Positions 1 through 5,430 of a DNA stretch of 5,430 nucleotides are shown here, in pieces. The notes below the pieces were generated by a model. The model ran no database searches, was not told the origin of the DNA, and saw only the letters and a list, made by a program, of their open reading frames with translations. Position 1 is the stretch's first letter, and each line of letters starts with the position of its first letter. The position numbers and the translations under genes were made by a program. This DNA is from an uncultured Opitutia bacterium (lineage in GTDB: Bacteria > Verrucomicrobiota > Verrucomicrobiia > Opitutales > UBA953), in NCBI GenBank assembly GCA_903910245.1, contig CAIVYX010000335.1, forward strand, positions 1 to 5,430, in the 5' to 3' direction.

Positions 1-314
1 ATCGCACGCTTGGCGATGACGGAAGCCTCGTCGGCAATACGCTCGATATCATGGCCGATATCGCGGACGGCGAGCAGCAGACGGACATCGCTACCCATGG
101 GACCGAAGAGCGTCAGGTAGCGCATGATTTCGCGGTCGACGCGCTTCTCGAGCTCATCGACGCGATCGTCCATGCCGCGGACCTGCAGGGCCAAAGAATC
201 GTCGCCGGTCTCGACGGCGCGGAGCACCAGGCGGGACATATCGAGCGAGCGCTCGCCCATCAGGATGAGGTCGTCCCGGAGTTGGCGGAGTTCGTCGTGG
301 AAGAAGCGTTGCAT
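1..314 (-). CDS. phoU: PhoU family phosphate signalling regulator (N-terminal part, cut by the left edge)
   Basis: PhoU is a cytoplasmic all-helical protein that binds metal ions and links the Pst transporter to Pho-regulon control, keeping the regulon off when phosphate is plentiful. The frame begins at ATG 314-312 (MQRFFHDELRQLRDDL) and runs open to the edge, giving 104 residues, a little under half of a usual 215-240 residue PhoU. Family hallmarks seen are the D-x-x-V-D-E-L-E motif at residues 50-56, the P-x-x-S-D-x-R loop at 72-78 and the metal-cluster motif D-x-E-R-I-x-D at 89-95. It lies 19 bases after the pstB stop, the usual last place in a pst operon. Those 19 bases are pyrimidine-rich (ACTTTTCCCAACTATCTTT), with no Shine-Dalgarno, so translation may depend on coupling to pstB. 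The start is supported by the typical F-H-x-E-L opening. A second PhoU domain is expected beyond the edge but cannot be seen. Confidence 0.93.
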   Translation of the reverse strand, partial: MQRFFHDELRQLRDDLILMGERSLDMSRLVLRAVETGDDSLALQVRGMDDRVDELEKRVDREIMRYLTLFGPMGSDVRLLLAVRDIGHDIERIADEASVIAKRA

Positions 315-333
315 AAAGATAGTTGGGAAAAGT

Positions 334-1158
334 TCAGCCGAAACGGCCCGAGATGTAGGCCTCGGTCTGGGCCTGCGACGGGTTCATGAAGATCTTCTCG
401 GTGGTATCGTATTCGATTTGCTTGCCGAGGTAGAAGAAGGCCGTGCGGTCAGAGACGCGGGCCGCCTGCTGCATGGAGTGGGTCACGATTACGATTGTGA
501 ACTGGTCCTTGAGTTCGTGGATGAGCTCTTCGATCTTGCCGGTGGCGATTGGGTCGAGGGCCGAGCACGGCTCGTCCATCAGCAGAATCTCCGGGCGGTT
601 AGCGATGGCGCGCGCGATGCAGAGACGCTGCATCTGGCCGCCAGAAAGGCCGAGGGCGCTATCATCGAGGCGGTCCTTCACTTCATCCCAAAGAGCGGCT
701 TTACGGAGCGAGGTCTCGCAGGCTTCCTCGAGGACGGCACGGTCGCGGACGCCGACCACGCGAAGGGCGTAGACGACATTCTCGAAGACGGACTTAGGGA
801 ATGGGTTGGATTTCTGAAAGACCATACCCACGCGGCGGCGAAGGGAGATGACTTCGAGGCCGGCGTCATAGATCGAACGACCAGAGATGGTGATGTCTCC
901 CTCATGACGGACGTCGTCGACGAGGTCGTTCATCCGGTTCAGATTGCGGAGCAGCGTGGACTTTCCGCAACCGGAAGGACCGATGAAGGCGACCACCTGG
1001 CGCTCCGGGATGTCGAGGGAGATGGCGTCGAGGGCCTTCTTTTGACCATACCAGAAGCCGTAGTCCCGGATGCTGATATAGTCCTTGCGGCCTTCGCGTT
1101 CGGTGGCGGGTCGGACCTTGATGCGTGAGGAGGAGGGAGGATTCATGATTTCGGGCAT
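334..1158 (-). CDS. pstB: Phosphate ABC transporter ATP-binding protein PstB
   Basis: This is the cytoplasmic ATPase that powers phosphate import as a homodimer under the PstC-PstA channel. The 274 residues match the usual PstB length of about 250-280. All nucleotide-binding motifs are intact: Walker A GPSGCGKST at 60-68, Q-loop Q115 inside VFQKSNPFPKSVFENV, ABC signature LSGGQMQRL at 171-179, Walker B ILLMDEP at 191-197, D-loop SALD at 199-202 and switch histidine H227 in THSMQQAARVSD. The stretches NLNRMNDL and QKSNPFP are typical of PstB among ABC ATPases. The first 27 or so residues are polar and poorly conserved. ATG at 1146-1144 (residue 5) is an equally possible start, since neither ATG has a Shine-Dalgarno. 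The gene begins 14 bases after the pstA stop and ends 19 bases before phoU, so it is almost certainly cotranscribed with both. Confidence 0.98.
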   Translation of the reverse strand: MPEIMNPPSSSRIKVRPATEREGRKDYISIRDYGFWYGQKKALDAISLDIPERQVVAFIGPSGCGKSTLLRNLNRMNDLVDDVRHEGDITISGRSIYDAGLEVISLRRRVGMVFQKSNPFPKSVFENVVYALRVVGVRDRAVLEEACETSLRKAALWDEVKDRLDDSALGLSGGQMQRLCIARAIANRPEILLMDEPCSALDPIATGKIEELIHELKDQFTIVIVTHSMQQAARVSDRTAFFYLGKQIEYDTTEKIFMNPSQAQTEAYISGRFG

Positions 1159-1172
1159 GAGGTAGTTTGTTT

Positions 1173-2807
1173 TTAGAAGGAGGCTCCCTTGAAGCGAGCG
1201 CGAAGGCGGTTGCGGATCCAGATTGCGCCGATGTTCAGGCAGACGACCAGGACGATGAGCAGGAGTGTGGTCGCAAAGACCATCGGGCGGGCGGCATCTG
1301 AGTCAGGCGACTGGAAGCCAAGGTCATACACGTGGAAGCCCAAGTGCATGAACTTGCGGTCCATGTGCAGGAACGGGGCGGAACCGTCGAAAGGAAGCGT
1401 CGGGGCGAGCTTAACGACGCCGACCAGCATCAGGGGAGCGACCTCCCCGGCCCCACGGGCCATGGCGAGGATGACGCCGGTCAGGATGCCAGGAGCGGAA
1501 GCGGGCAGCAGAATGTCGCGAATCGTCTGCCACTTCGAGGCGCCCGTGGCGAGGGAAGCTTCGCGCATACCGCGCGGTACGGCCGCCAGGGCTTCCTCCG
1601 TAGCGACGATGACCACAGGGAGTGTCATCAGGGCGAGCGTGAGGGAGCACCAGAGGAGGCCGCCCGTTCCGAAGACCGGCGTATTGTTGTTATATTTCAG
1701 CTGGTCAGCGAAGAAGAGCTGGTCGATCGAACCGCCGAGGACGTAGACGAAGAAGCCGAGGCCGAAGACGCCGAAGACGATGGAGGGGACCCCTGCGAGG
1801 TTATTGACGCTGATGCGCACGATGCGCAGGACGGGACCATTCTGCGCGTATTCGCGAAGATAGATGGCGGTGATCACGCCGAAGGGCGTGACCATCAGAC
1901 TCATAAACACCGTCATCACCAGCGTACCGAAGATGGCCGGCATGAGGCCGCCCTCGGTGTTGGCCTCGCGGGGTTCGTCGAAAATGAACTCACCAAGACG
2001 GGAGAAAAAGAGCTGCACGCGGCCCCAGGTGTCGAGGCGGTTAGGGAACCAGGCGCGAATGACTTGGGTAAGCGGGACGACGACTTCACGGCCGGCGGCG
2101 TCCTTGGAGACGAGCGAGGCCACGGCCCCACCCTCGACGACCTTCTTGGCTTCGGCCTGCAGGCTTGCGAAACGTACTTCCAGTCCGGCGATCTGACGGC
2201 GGCGATCGGCAATCTCGGCGGCCAGCTTGAGGTCTTCGGCACGACGTAAGGCCACGCGGGCTTTATCCATCTCTTCATTCACATCGCCGATACGATGGCG
2301 GGTGATTTCAACGAGCTTCTCGCGGACGGCGGAAGCCGCGGCGACTTCGGCCTGGAAAGCGGGCTCGAAGGCGGAGTCGGTGATGGCGATCAGCTTACCG
2401 TCAGACTTGCGAAGAGATAGCGGGCGAACGAAGGCTGGGCCGTTCTCGACACGCTCGAGGCCGAGGACGTCGGCGGGAAAGCTCTCGGACTTGATCTTGG
2501 CTTCGTCGACCCAGAGGTAGGAATTTCCGTTCAGTTCGCGAAGGCCGACCTGATACTGGAGCTCGTAGCGGGGGTGGTCGGCGGGCGAGCCGGCACGGAT
2601 GCGGCGCTGGGCGAGCTGACCGATGATGGTGCGACCGTCGTCGACGAGGGCAACCGGTACCTTCGGCGCCCAGAAGACCGTGACACCGTTCATGACGACC
2701 AAGGAAAGTAGCCCGATGACCATACCTAGGCCGATGATGAGTCCTAGTCCAGTGAACCAGACCCAGCCTTCGCCGCGGGGAGTACTGCTATCAGAAGATT
2801 TATCCAT
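1173..2807 (-). CDS. pstA: Phosphate ABC transporter permease PstA, large type with periplasmic insert
   Basis: One of the two inner-membrane channel subunits of the phosphate importer. At 544 residues it is much longer than the classical PstA of about 290. A short polar N-tail leads into membrane helix 1 (about 17-40). A non-membrane region follows at about 41-285, containing an Ala/Glu/Arg/Lys-rich, probable coiled-coil stretch at about 155-225. The permease core follows, with hydrophobic helices near 290-316, 335-358, 382-403, 436-467 and 508-531. The cytoplasmic EAA loop that docks on PstB fits the consensus exactly in spacing: E416-A417-S418, G422, I432 and L434-P435. Large PstA proteins of the Pseudomonas/Vibrio kind share this plan, including the HMDRKFMHLGFHVYDLGFQS periplasmic loop at 481-500. 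ATG 2807-2805 lies 2 bases past the pstC stop with no Shine-Dalgarno, suggesting translational coupling; the next Met (29) lies inside helix 1, which supports this start. Confidence 0.95.
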   Translation of the reverse strand: MDKSSDSSTPRGEGWVWFTGLGLIIGLGMVIGLLSLVVMNGVTVFWAPKVPVALVDDGRTIIGQLAQRRIRAGSPADHPRYELQYQVGLRELNGNSYLWVDEAKIKSESFPADVLGLERVENGPAFVRPLSLRKSDGKLIAITDSAFEPAFQAEVAAASAVREKLVEITRHRIGDVNEEMDKARVALRRAEDLKLAAEIADRRRQIAGLEVRFASLQAEAKKVVEGGAVASLVSKDAAGREVVVPLTQVIRAWFPNRLDTWGRVQLFFSRLGEFIFDEPREANTEGGLMPAIFGTLVMTVFMSLMVTPFGVITAIYLREYAQNGPVLRIVRISVNNLAGVPSIVFGVFGLGFFVYVLGGSIDQLFFADQLKYNNNTPVFGTGGLLWCSLTLALMTLPVVIVATEEALAAVPRGMREASLATGASKWQTIRDILLPASAPGILTGVILAMARGAGEVAPLMLVGVVKLAPTLPFDGSAPFLHMDRKFMHLGFHVYDLGFQSPDSDAARPMVFATTLLLIVLVVCLNIGAIWIRNRLRARFKGASF

Positions 2808-2809
2808 GT

Positions 2810-5110
2810 TCAGACGACTTTGTAGCGCTCACGCAGGCGCTGGCGGAGGATTTCCGCAAGGGTGTTGATCACGAAGGTGAGCAGGAAGAGGCAGCAGGCG
2901 CCGAGGAACAAGGCGCGGTAGTGGGTGTGGCCAGCGGCGGCCTCAGGTAGTTCGACCGCAATGTTGGCCGAGAGCGTGCGCATACCGCTGAAGGGGTTGG
3001 CTTCCATGACAGCAGTATTTCCCGTGGCCATCACGACGATCATGGTCTCACCGATGGCGCGGCCGAAACCGATCATGACACCAGAGACGATGCCCGAGAT
3101 GGCTGTCGGGACCACCACACTCCAGACGGTCTGCCAGCGGCTGGCGCCGAGGGCGAGGGAGCCGGAGATCAGGGAGTTTGGGACGTTGGAAAGGGAGTCT
3201 TCGGCGATCGTGAAGACGATCGGGATGACCGCGAAGCCCATCACGAAACCGACCACGAGGGAGTTACGGGAGTCGTAGGTCTCGCCGGTAGTCTGGCGCC
3301 ACCACTCGCGGAAGTCGGCAATCGGCAGGCCGCTCGCGGTATCCTTGACGGTGAAGAAGGCGGCTTCGACGGCCGGACCAGCCTGCCAGGCGAAGTAGGC
3401 ACAGAGCGCGAGGAACGGCAACAGCCAGAGGAACTCCATGCCGGGCTTGACCTGGCGGCGAACCGGCTGCGGGAGCACGGACCAAAGGAAGCCGGCAAAC
3501 AGGGCTGCGGGGGCAAGGATGCCGACGGCGCAGAAAAGCGAGATCAGCCGAGGGTCGACGAGCGGGGCGAGCCAGAGGCCGGCAAGGAAGCCAAGGACCA
3601 CAGACGGCAGCGAGGCCATGATCTCCATGACGGGCTTCACGACATTGCGGTATTCCGGGCGAAGGAACTGCGAGACGTAGATCGCCGCGGTCAGCGCGAT
3701 CGGGAGGGCGAAGAGCAGTGCAAAGATGGTGCCCTTGGCCGTACCGTATAAGAGAGGGATGAGGGAATACTTCGCTTCGAACTCATCGGAGCCTGCGCTC
3801 GACTGCCAGGTGTAATCCGGACCACTGGCGCCTTCATACCAGATCTTACCGAAGAAAGCGTCCCAGGAAGACTCCGGGTGATGGTCGACGATGCTCCAGC
3901 GATGAAGCTTACCGTCGGCTGAAAGCGCGGTGAAGCGGTCGTAGTTTCCCGCAAAAGCGACTTGGCGTATCGTTCCGGCCGGCGCGTCGCCTTCCCAGCG
4001 AAGCGTGCCAGTGGTCATGTTGCGGAGCTGCAGTTTACCTCCGGCGACCGCGATGTAGCACTTATTTCCCTCAGCGGCGTAAACCCCTTCGCCGGCGCCG
4101 GCAAGAACCTCTCCGTCATGGATTTTACCCCAGCGGCGCAGACTCTTACCGTCCGGTTGGAGCTGCGGATACATCGACCAGACCTGCTGTTCGCCCGCAC
4201 GGCTCACGAAGACCACGGAAACATTGCCGAAGATCAGCCCAGAGGATGCCACCGCTGTATCCTTCGAATCCTTGAAGGGCACAAACGATTGCAGAAAAGT
4301 GAAAGCCGTGCCGTCGTCGGCGTAGGTACGCACCTCGCCGGACTTCCCGACGATGATGAGCGACTCGGCCGTGGAAGGGAGGAGCACCTGTTCCACCGAG
4401 TTCACCTCGGCCGCGACCACAAAGGGAGCGCTGACGGTGACCTTAGCCTTGCCTCCGAGGCCTTTGCGTTCAGTCAGACGGACGGCGGTGAGGAGCGGCT
4501 TGCCGGCCGATTCTTGGCGAACGAGGAGCAGGCGGGATTGCGCTCCCTTGGCATTCCAGACGTCTACGCAAGGTAAGCCTGGCTTACCGATTGCAATCGG
4601 CTCGAGGGCGGTGACGGACGGTTCGACGGCCCTCTTGCCAGCGGCGTCGAAGGTCGAACGATAGGCAATGCGGATTTCTTGAACCGAACCGTCGGAAAGG
4701 CCGAAGAAGACAAGGCCGGAGCGGGGATAACTCCGGACCGCGGTGACGCGACGATCTCCGAGCGTGGGCGACCATTCGAGGAGCTTCGAACCATCCTTGG
4801 CCCGCTGGAAGATCACCTTGCCGTCCGACTGGACGACAAAGGGGAAGTCGCCGTATTCATCTTCGCCGAAGGCGACGGCGGCGGCCGGGACACTGAGGGC
4901 GCCCACCGGGGCTACCTTGGCACCGGTGAAGAGCGGGAAGACCTGGTAGATCAGGAAGGCCAGCATCCCGAAGACCGCGAGCACCACGCCGACCCCGCCG
5001 ATGCGGATGAGGCGACCCATCCACCGATCGGCGGCCAAGGTCATAGGACTTACCGTAAAACGCGATTCCGGCGCAGGCGCAGGAGCGGGCTTTTTGTCGG
5101 ACATATCCAT
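2810..5110 (-). CDS. pstC: Phosphate ABC transporter permease PstC, large type with propeller-like periplasmic domain
   Basis: The second channel subunit of the phosphate importer, 766 residues against about 320 in classical PstC. An Ala/Pro-rich cytoplasmic tail (1-33) precedes membrane helix 1 (about 35-60). Residues of about 65-445 form a large soluble domain of repeated beta-rich units around S/A-D/G-G-K/S/E turns (QSDGKVIFQ near 94, LSDGSVQEI near 138, GKSGEVRTY near 255, VAGGKLQLR near 355, SADGKLHRW near 397), as in a beta-propeller. I infer it is periplasmic. The permease core follows, with helices near 453-480, 493-518, 521-546, 558-577, 616-636, 670-690 and 732-755. The EAA loop (637-670) reads SGSLALG in place of EAA---G. 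GRAIGETMIVVMATGN (684-699) and GMRTLSANIAVELPEA (709-724) are strong PstC signatures. Met3 is an alternative start; neither Met has a Shine-Dalgarno. The stop lies 2 bases before the pstA ATG. Confidence 0.96.
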   Translation of the reverse strand: MDMSDKKPAPAPAPESRFTVSPMTLAADRWMGRLIRIGGVGVVLAVFGMLAFLIYQVFPLFTGAKVAPVGALSVPAAAVAFGEDEYGDFPFVVQSDGKVIFQRAKDGSKLLEWSPTLGDRRVTAVRSYPRSGLVFFGLSDGSVQEIRIAYRSTFDAAGKRAVEPSVTALEPIAIGKPGLPCVDVWNAKGAQSRLLLVRQESAGKPLLTAVRLTERKGLGGKAKVTVSAPFVVAAEVNSVEQVLLPSTAESLIIVGKSGEVRTYADDGTAFTFLQSFVPFKDSKDTAVASSGLIFGNVSVVFVSRAGEQQVWSMYPQLQPDGKSLRRWGKIHDGEVLAGAGEGVYAAEGNKCYIAVAGGKLQLRNMTTGTLRWEGDAPAGTIRQVAFAGNYDRFTALSADGKLHRWSIVDHHPESSWDAFFGKIWYEGASGPDYTWQSSAGSDEFEAKYSLIPLLYGTAKGTIFALLFALPIALTAAIYVSQFLRPEYRNVVKPVMEIMASLPSVVLGFLAGLWLAPLVDPRLISLFCAVGILAPAALFAGFLWSVLPQPVRRQVKPGMEFLWLLPFLALCAYFAWQAGPAVEAAFFTVKDTASGLPIADFREWWRQTTGETYDSRNSLVVGFVMGFAVIPIVFTIAEDSLSNVPNSLISGSLALGASRWQTVWSVVVPTAISGIVSGVMIGFGRAIGETMIVVMATGNTAVMEANPFSGMRTLSANIAVELPEAAAGHTHYRALFLGACCLFLLTFVINTLAEILRQRLRERYKVV

Positions 5111-5141
5111 CGGGTTACGGTCTGGTGTCTTGGGCTCTAAT

Positions 5142-5170
5142 AAAGGGCAAGGCGGGGAGACCCCGCCTTG
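5142..5170 (-). terminator. Probable intrinsic terminator/attenuator between pstS and pstC
   Basis: A perfect 10-bp stem, CAAGGCGGGG (5148-5157) against CCCCGCCTTG (5161-5170), closes a 3-base loop. On the minus strand it is followed by CCCTTTATTA, a short and interrupted T-run. There is no T-run on the other side, so the signal points the way the operon is transcribed. A strong stem with a poor T-run suggests partial read-through: most transcripts would stop after pstS and some would continue into pstCAB-phoU. It could instead act as a barrier protecting the 3' end of a processed pstS message. Confidence 0.65.
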
Positions 5171-5248
5171 GGAGGACCCGAGACCGTACCGTCGCGCTTT
5201 TCAGACCGACCCCGGAGGGCGTGGTGGCGACGGTACGATTTCGAGACC
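5157..5248 (+). repeat. Short GAGACC/AGACC direct repeats in the pstS-pstC spacer
   Basis: GAGACC occurs three times on the plus strand (5157-5162, 5180-5185, 5243-5248), and a fourth AGACC is at 5203-5207. The last two GAGACC copies extend to CGAGACC (5179-5185, 5242-5248) and bracket the long inverted repeat. Four copies of a 5-mer in under 100 bases is more than expected by chance, though some of the similarity comes from the hairpin arms themselves. The function is unknown. Confidence 0.3.
5183..5239 (-). repeat. Long inverted repeat (hairpin) just downstream of pstS
   Basis: The arms CGTACCGTCGC (5185-5195) and GCGACGGTACG (5227-5237) are perfect 11-base inverted repeats; in RNA of the minus strand they can be lengthened by a G-U and an A-U pair to about 13 bp. 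The 31-base loop holds a smaller potential stem, CCC (5211-5213) with GGG (5217-5219), flanked by ACC (5205-5207) and GGT (5223-5225). The hairpin starts about 14 bases after the pstS stop and comes before the compact terminator-like hairpin. No T-run follows it, so on its own it is more likely an mRNA-stabilising or processing structure than a terminator. Confidence 0.6.
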
Positions 5249-5252
5249 AAAC

Positions 5253-5430
5253 TTATTCGGCGCTGTAGTACTTGAGGGAGGCGCGACCTTCGGCAGAAAC
5301 TTCAGGAGGCAGCGGGAAGTAGCCGTCTTTGATCGTGATTTCCTGGCCCTGCTTGGAGAGGACGAAGGTGATGAACTCGCTGGTGAGCTTGTCCATGTCC
5401 TTGGAAGGAGCCTTGGTCACGTAGACGTAC
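5253..5430 (-). CDS. pstS: Phosphate-binding protein PstS (C-terminal end, cut by the right edge)
   Basis: PstS is the soluble or lipid-anchored receptor that binds orthophosphate outside the inner membrane and hands it to PstC-PstA. Only the last 58 residues are present, ending SLKYYSAE before TAA at 5255-5253. They match the typical C-terminal end of PstS: a YVYVTKAP strand, an amphipathic helix (LTSEFITFVLSKQGQEI) and the closing DGYFPLPPEV segment, which resembles the common K-D-G-Y-x-P-L-P ending. The signal peptide and most phosphate-binding residues lie outside the window. Its position as first gene of the pst operon agrees with the assignment. It is followed by the 142-base structured spacer rather than by tight packing, in line with separate control of its expression level. 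Confidence 0.9.
   Translation of the reverse strand, partial: YVYVTKAPSKDMDKLTSEFITFVLSKQGQEITIKDGYFPLPPEVSAEGRASLKYYSAE

Larger units (their letters stand above)
5111..5252 (-). other. Structured pstS-pstC intergenic spacer
   Basis: This 142-base gap is the only sizeable non-coding stretch in an otherwise tightly packed operon. In the transcript it carries a long-armed hairpin just after the pstS stop, then a compact GC-rich hairpin with a weak T-run, then about 30 unstructured-looking bases leading to the pstC ATG. I see no convincing promoter pair and no Pho-box-like CTGTCAT repeats here. The likely role is to limit transcription or stabilise the upstream message, so that PstS is made in excess over PstCAB. 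This role is inferred from position and structure only. Confidence 0.6.

Noticed and set aside
124..1128. A 334-codon plus-strand open frame antisense to pstB
   Set aside because: It lies almost wholly opposite pstB, whose motifs are all intact. Its translation is Arg/Ser-rich at first, then Asp/Glu/Gly/Val-rich, with no recognisable domain, as expected for the reverse complement of GC-rich coding DNA.
1332..2249. A 305-codon plus-strand open frame antisense to pstA
   Set aside because: It is the reverse-strand shadow of pstA. The product is a low-complexity run rich in Asp, Glu, Gly, His and Arg with no membrane segment or motif.
3143..3166. Degenerate EAA motif in PstC (SGSLALG instead of EAA---G)
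   Set aside because: As I recall, large-type PstC proteins often have G-S at this place (for example DGSLALG or NGSLALG), and the rest of the loop keeps the expected spacing, so it is not evidence of a broken permease.
3962..4576. A 204-codon plus-strand open frame antisense to pstC
   Set aside because: It is opposite the PstC periplasmic domain, has no recognisable domain and has no ribosome-binding site.
4679..5140. A 153-codon plus-strand open frame reaching into the pstS-pstC spacer
   Set aside because: Most of it is antisense to the start of pstC, and its product is a charged, low-complexity sequence. Its short end in the spacer shows no coding character.
5179..5248. A small transposable element (MITE) flanked by CGAGACC duplications
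   Set aside because: The inverted repeat directly adjoins one CGAGACC copy but lies several bases from the other, and there is no second copy in the window, so a simple hairpin in an intergenic spacer is the more economical reading.
5111..5252. A Pho box or internal promoter ahead of pstC
   Set aside because: No CTGTCAT-like repeats and no credible -35/-10 pair were found; the only AT-rich part (TTTATTA) is better explained as the T-run after the terminator-like hairpin.

Overview
The window holds a single minus-strand operon for high-affinity phosphate uptake. Read in the direction of transcription (right to left) it is: the 3' end of pstS (phosphate-binding protein, entering from the right edge), pstC and pstA (the two membrane permeases), pstB (ATPase), and the 5' part of phoU (regulator, leaving at the left edge). 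All reading frames seen are intact. No RNA gene, mobile element or CRISPR array is visible. The plus strand holds only antisense shadows of these genes.

Layout: phoU, partial, 1-314; pstB 334-1158; pstA 1173-2807; pstC 2810-5110; a 142-base intergenic region 5111-5252; pstS, partial, 5253 to the edge. The spacings phoU/pstB (19 bases), pstB/pstA (14) and pstA/pstC (2) are tight. pstS is set apart by the 142-base gap, which carries two strong hairpins. The second, followed by a weak T-run, looks like an intrinsic terminator or attenuator. This fits the usual need for far more binding protein than permease.

Together the proteins form the PstSCAB ABC transporter. PstS captures orthophosphate outside the inner membrane, PstC and PstA form the channel, a PstB dimer hydrolyses ATP, and PhoU links transport state to Pho-regulon signalling. 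The promoter, any Pho box and any phoB/phoR genes would lie outside the window.

Both permeases are the 'large' type. PstC (766 aa) has a roughly 380-residue propeller-like periplasmic domain after its first membrane helix. PstA (544 aa) has a roughly 250-residue periplasmic insert with a predicted coiled coil. From general knowledge this pair occurs in Gram-negative lineages such as Pseudomonas and Vibrio, and in other phyla including, I believe, Verrucomicrobiota. The DNA is GC-rich (about 60% by eye), and none of the four visible start codons has a clear Shine-Dalgarno sequence. I infer a Gram-negative bacterium; a Verrucomicrobiota/Opitutae-like origin is a low-confidence guess. I see no previously undescribed system: this is a standard phosphate operon, and its most interesting part is the structured pstS-pstC spacer.
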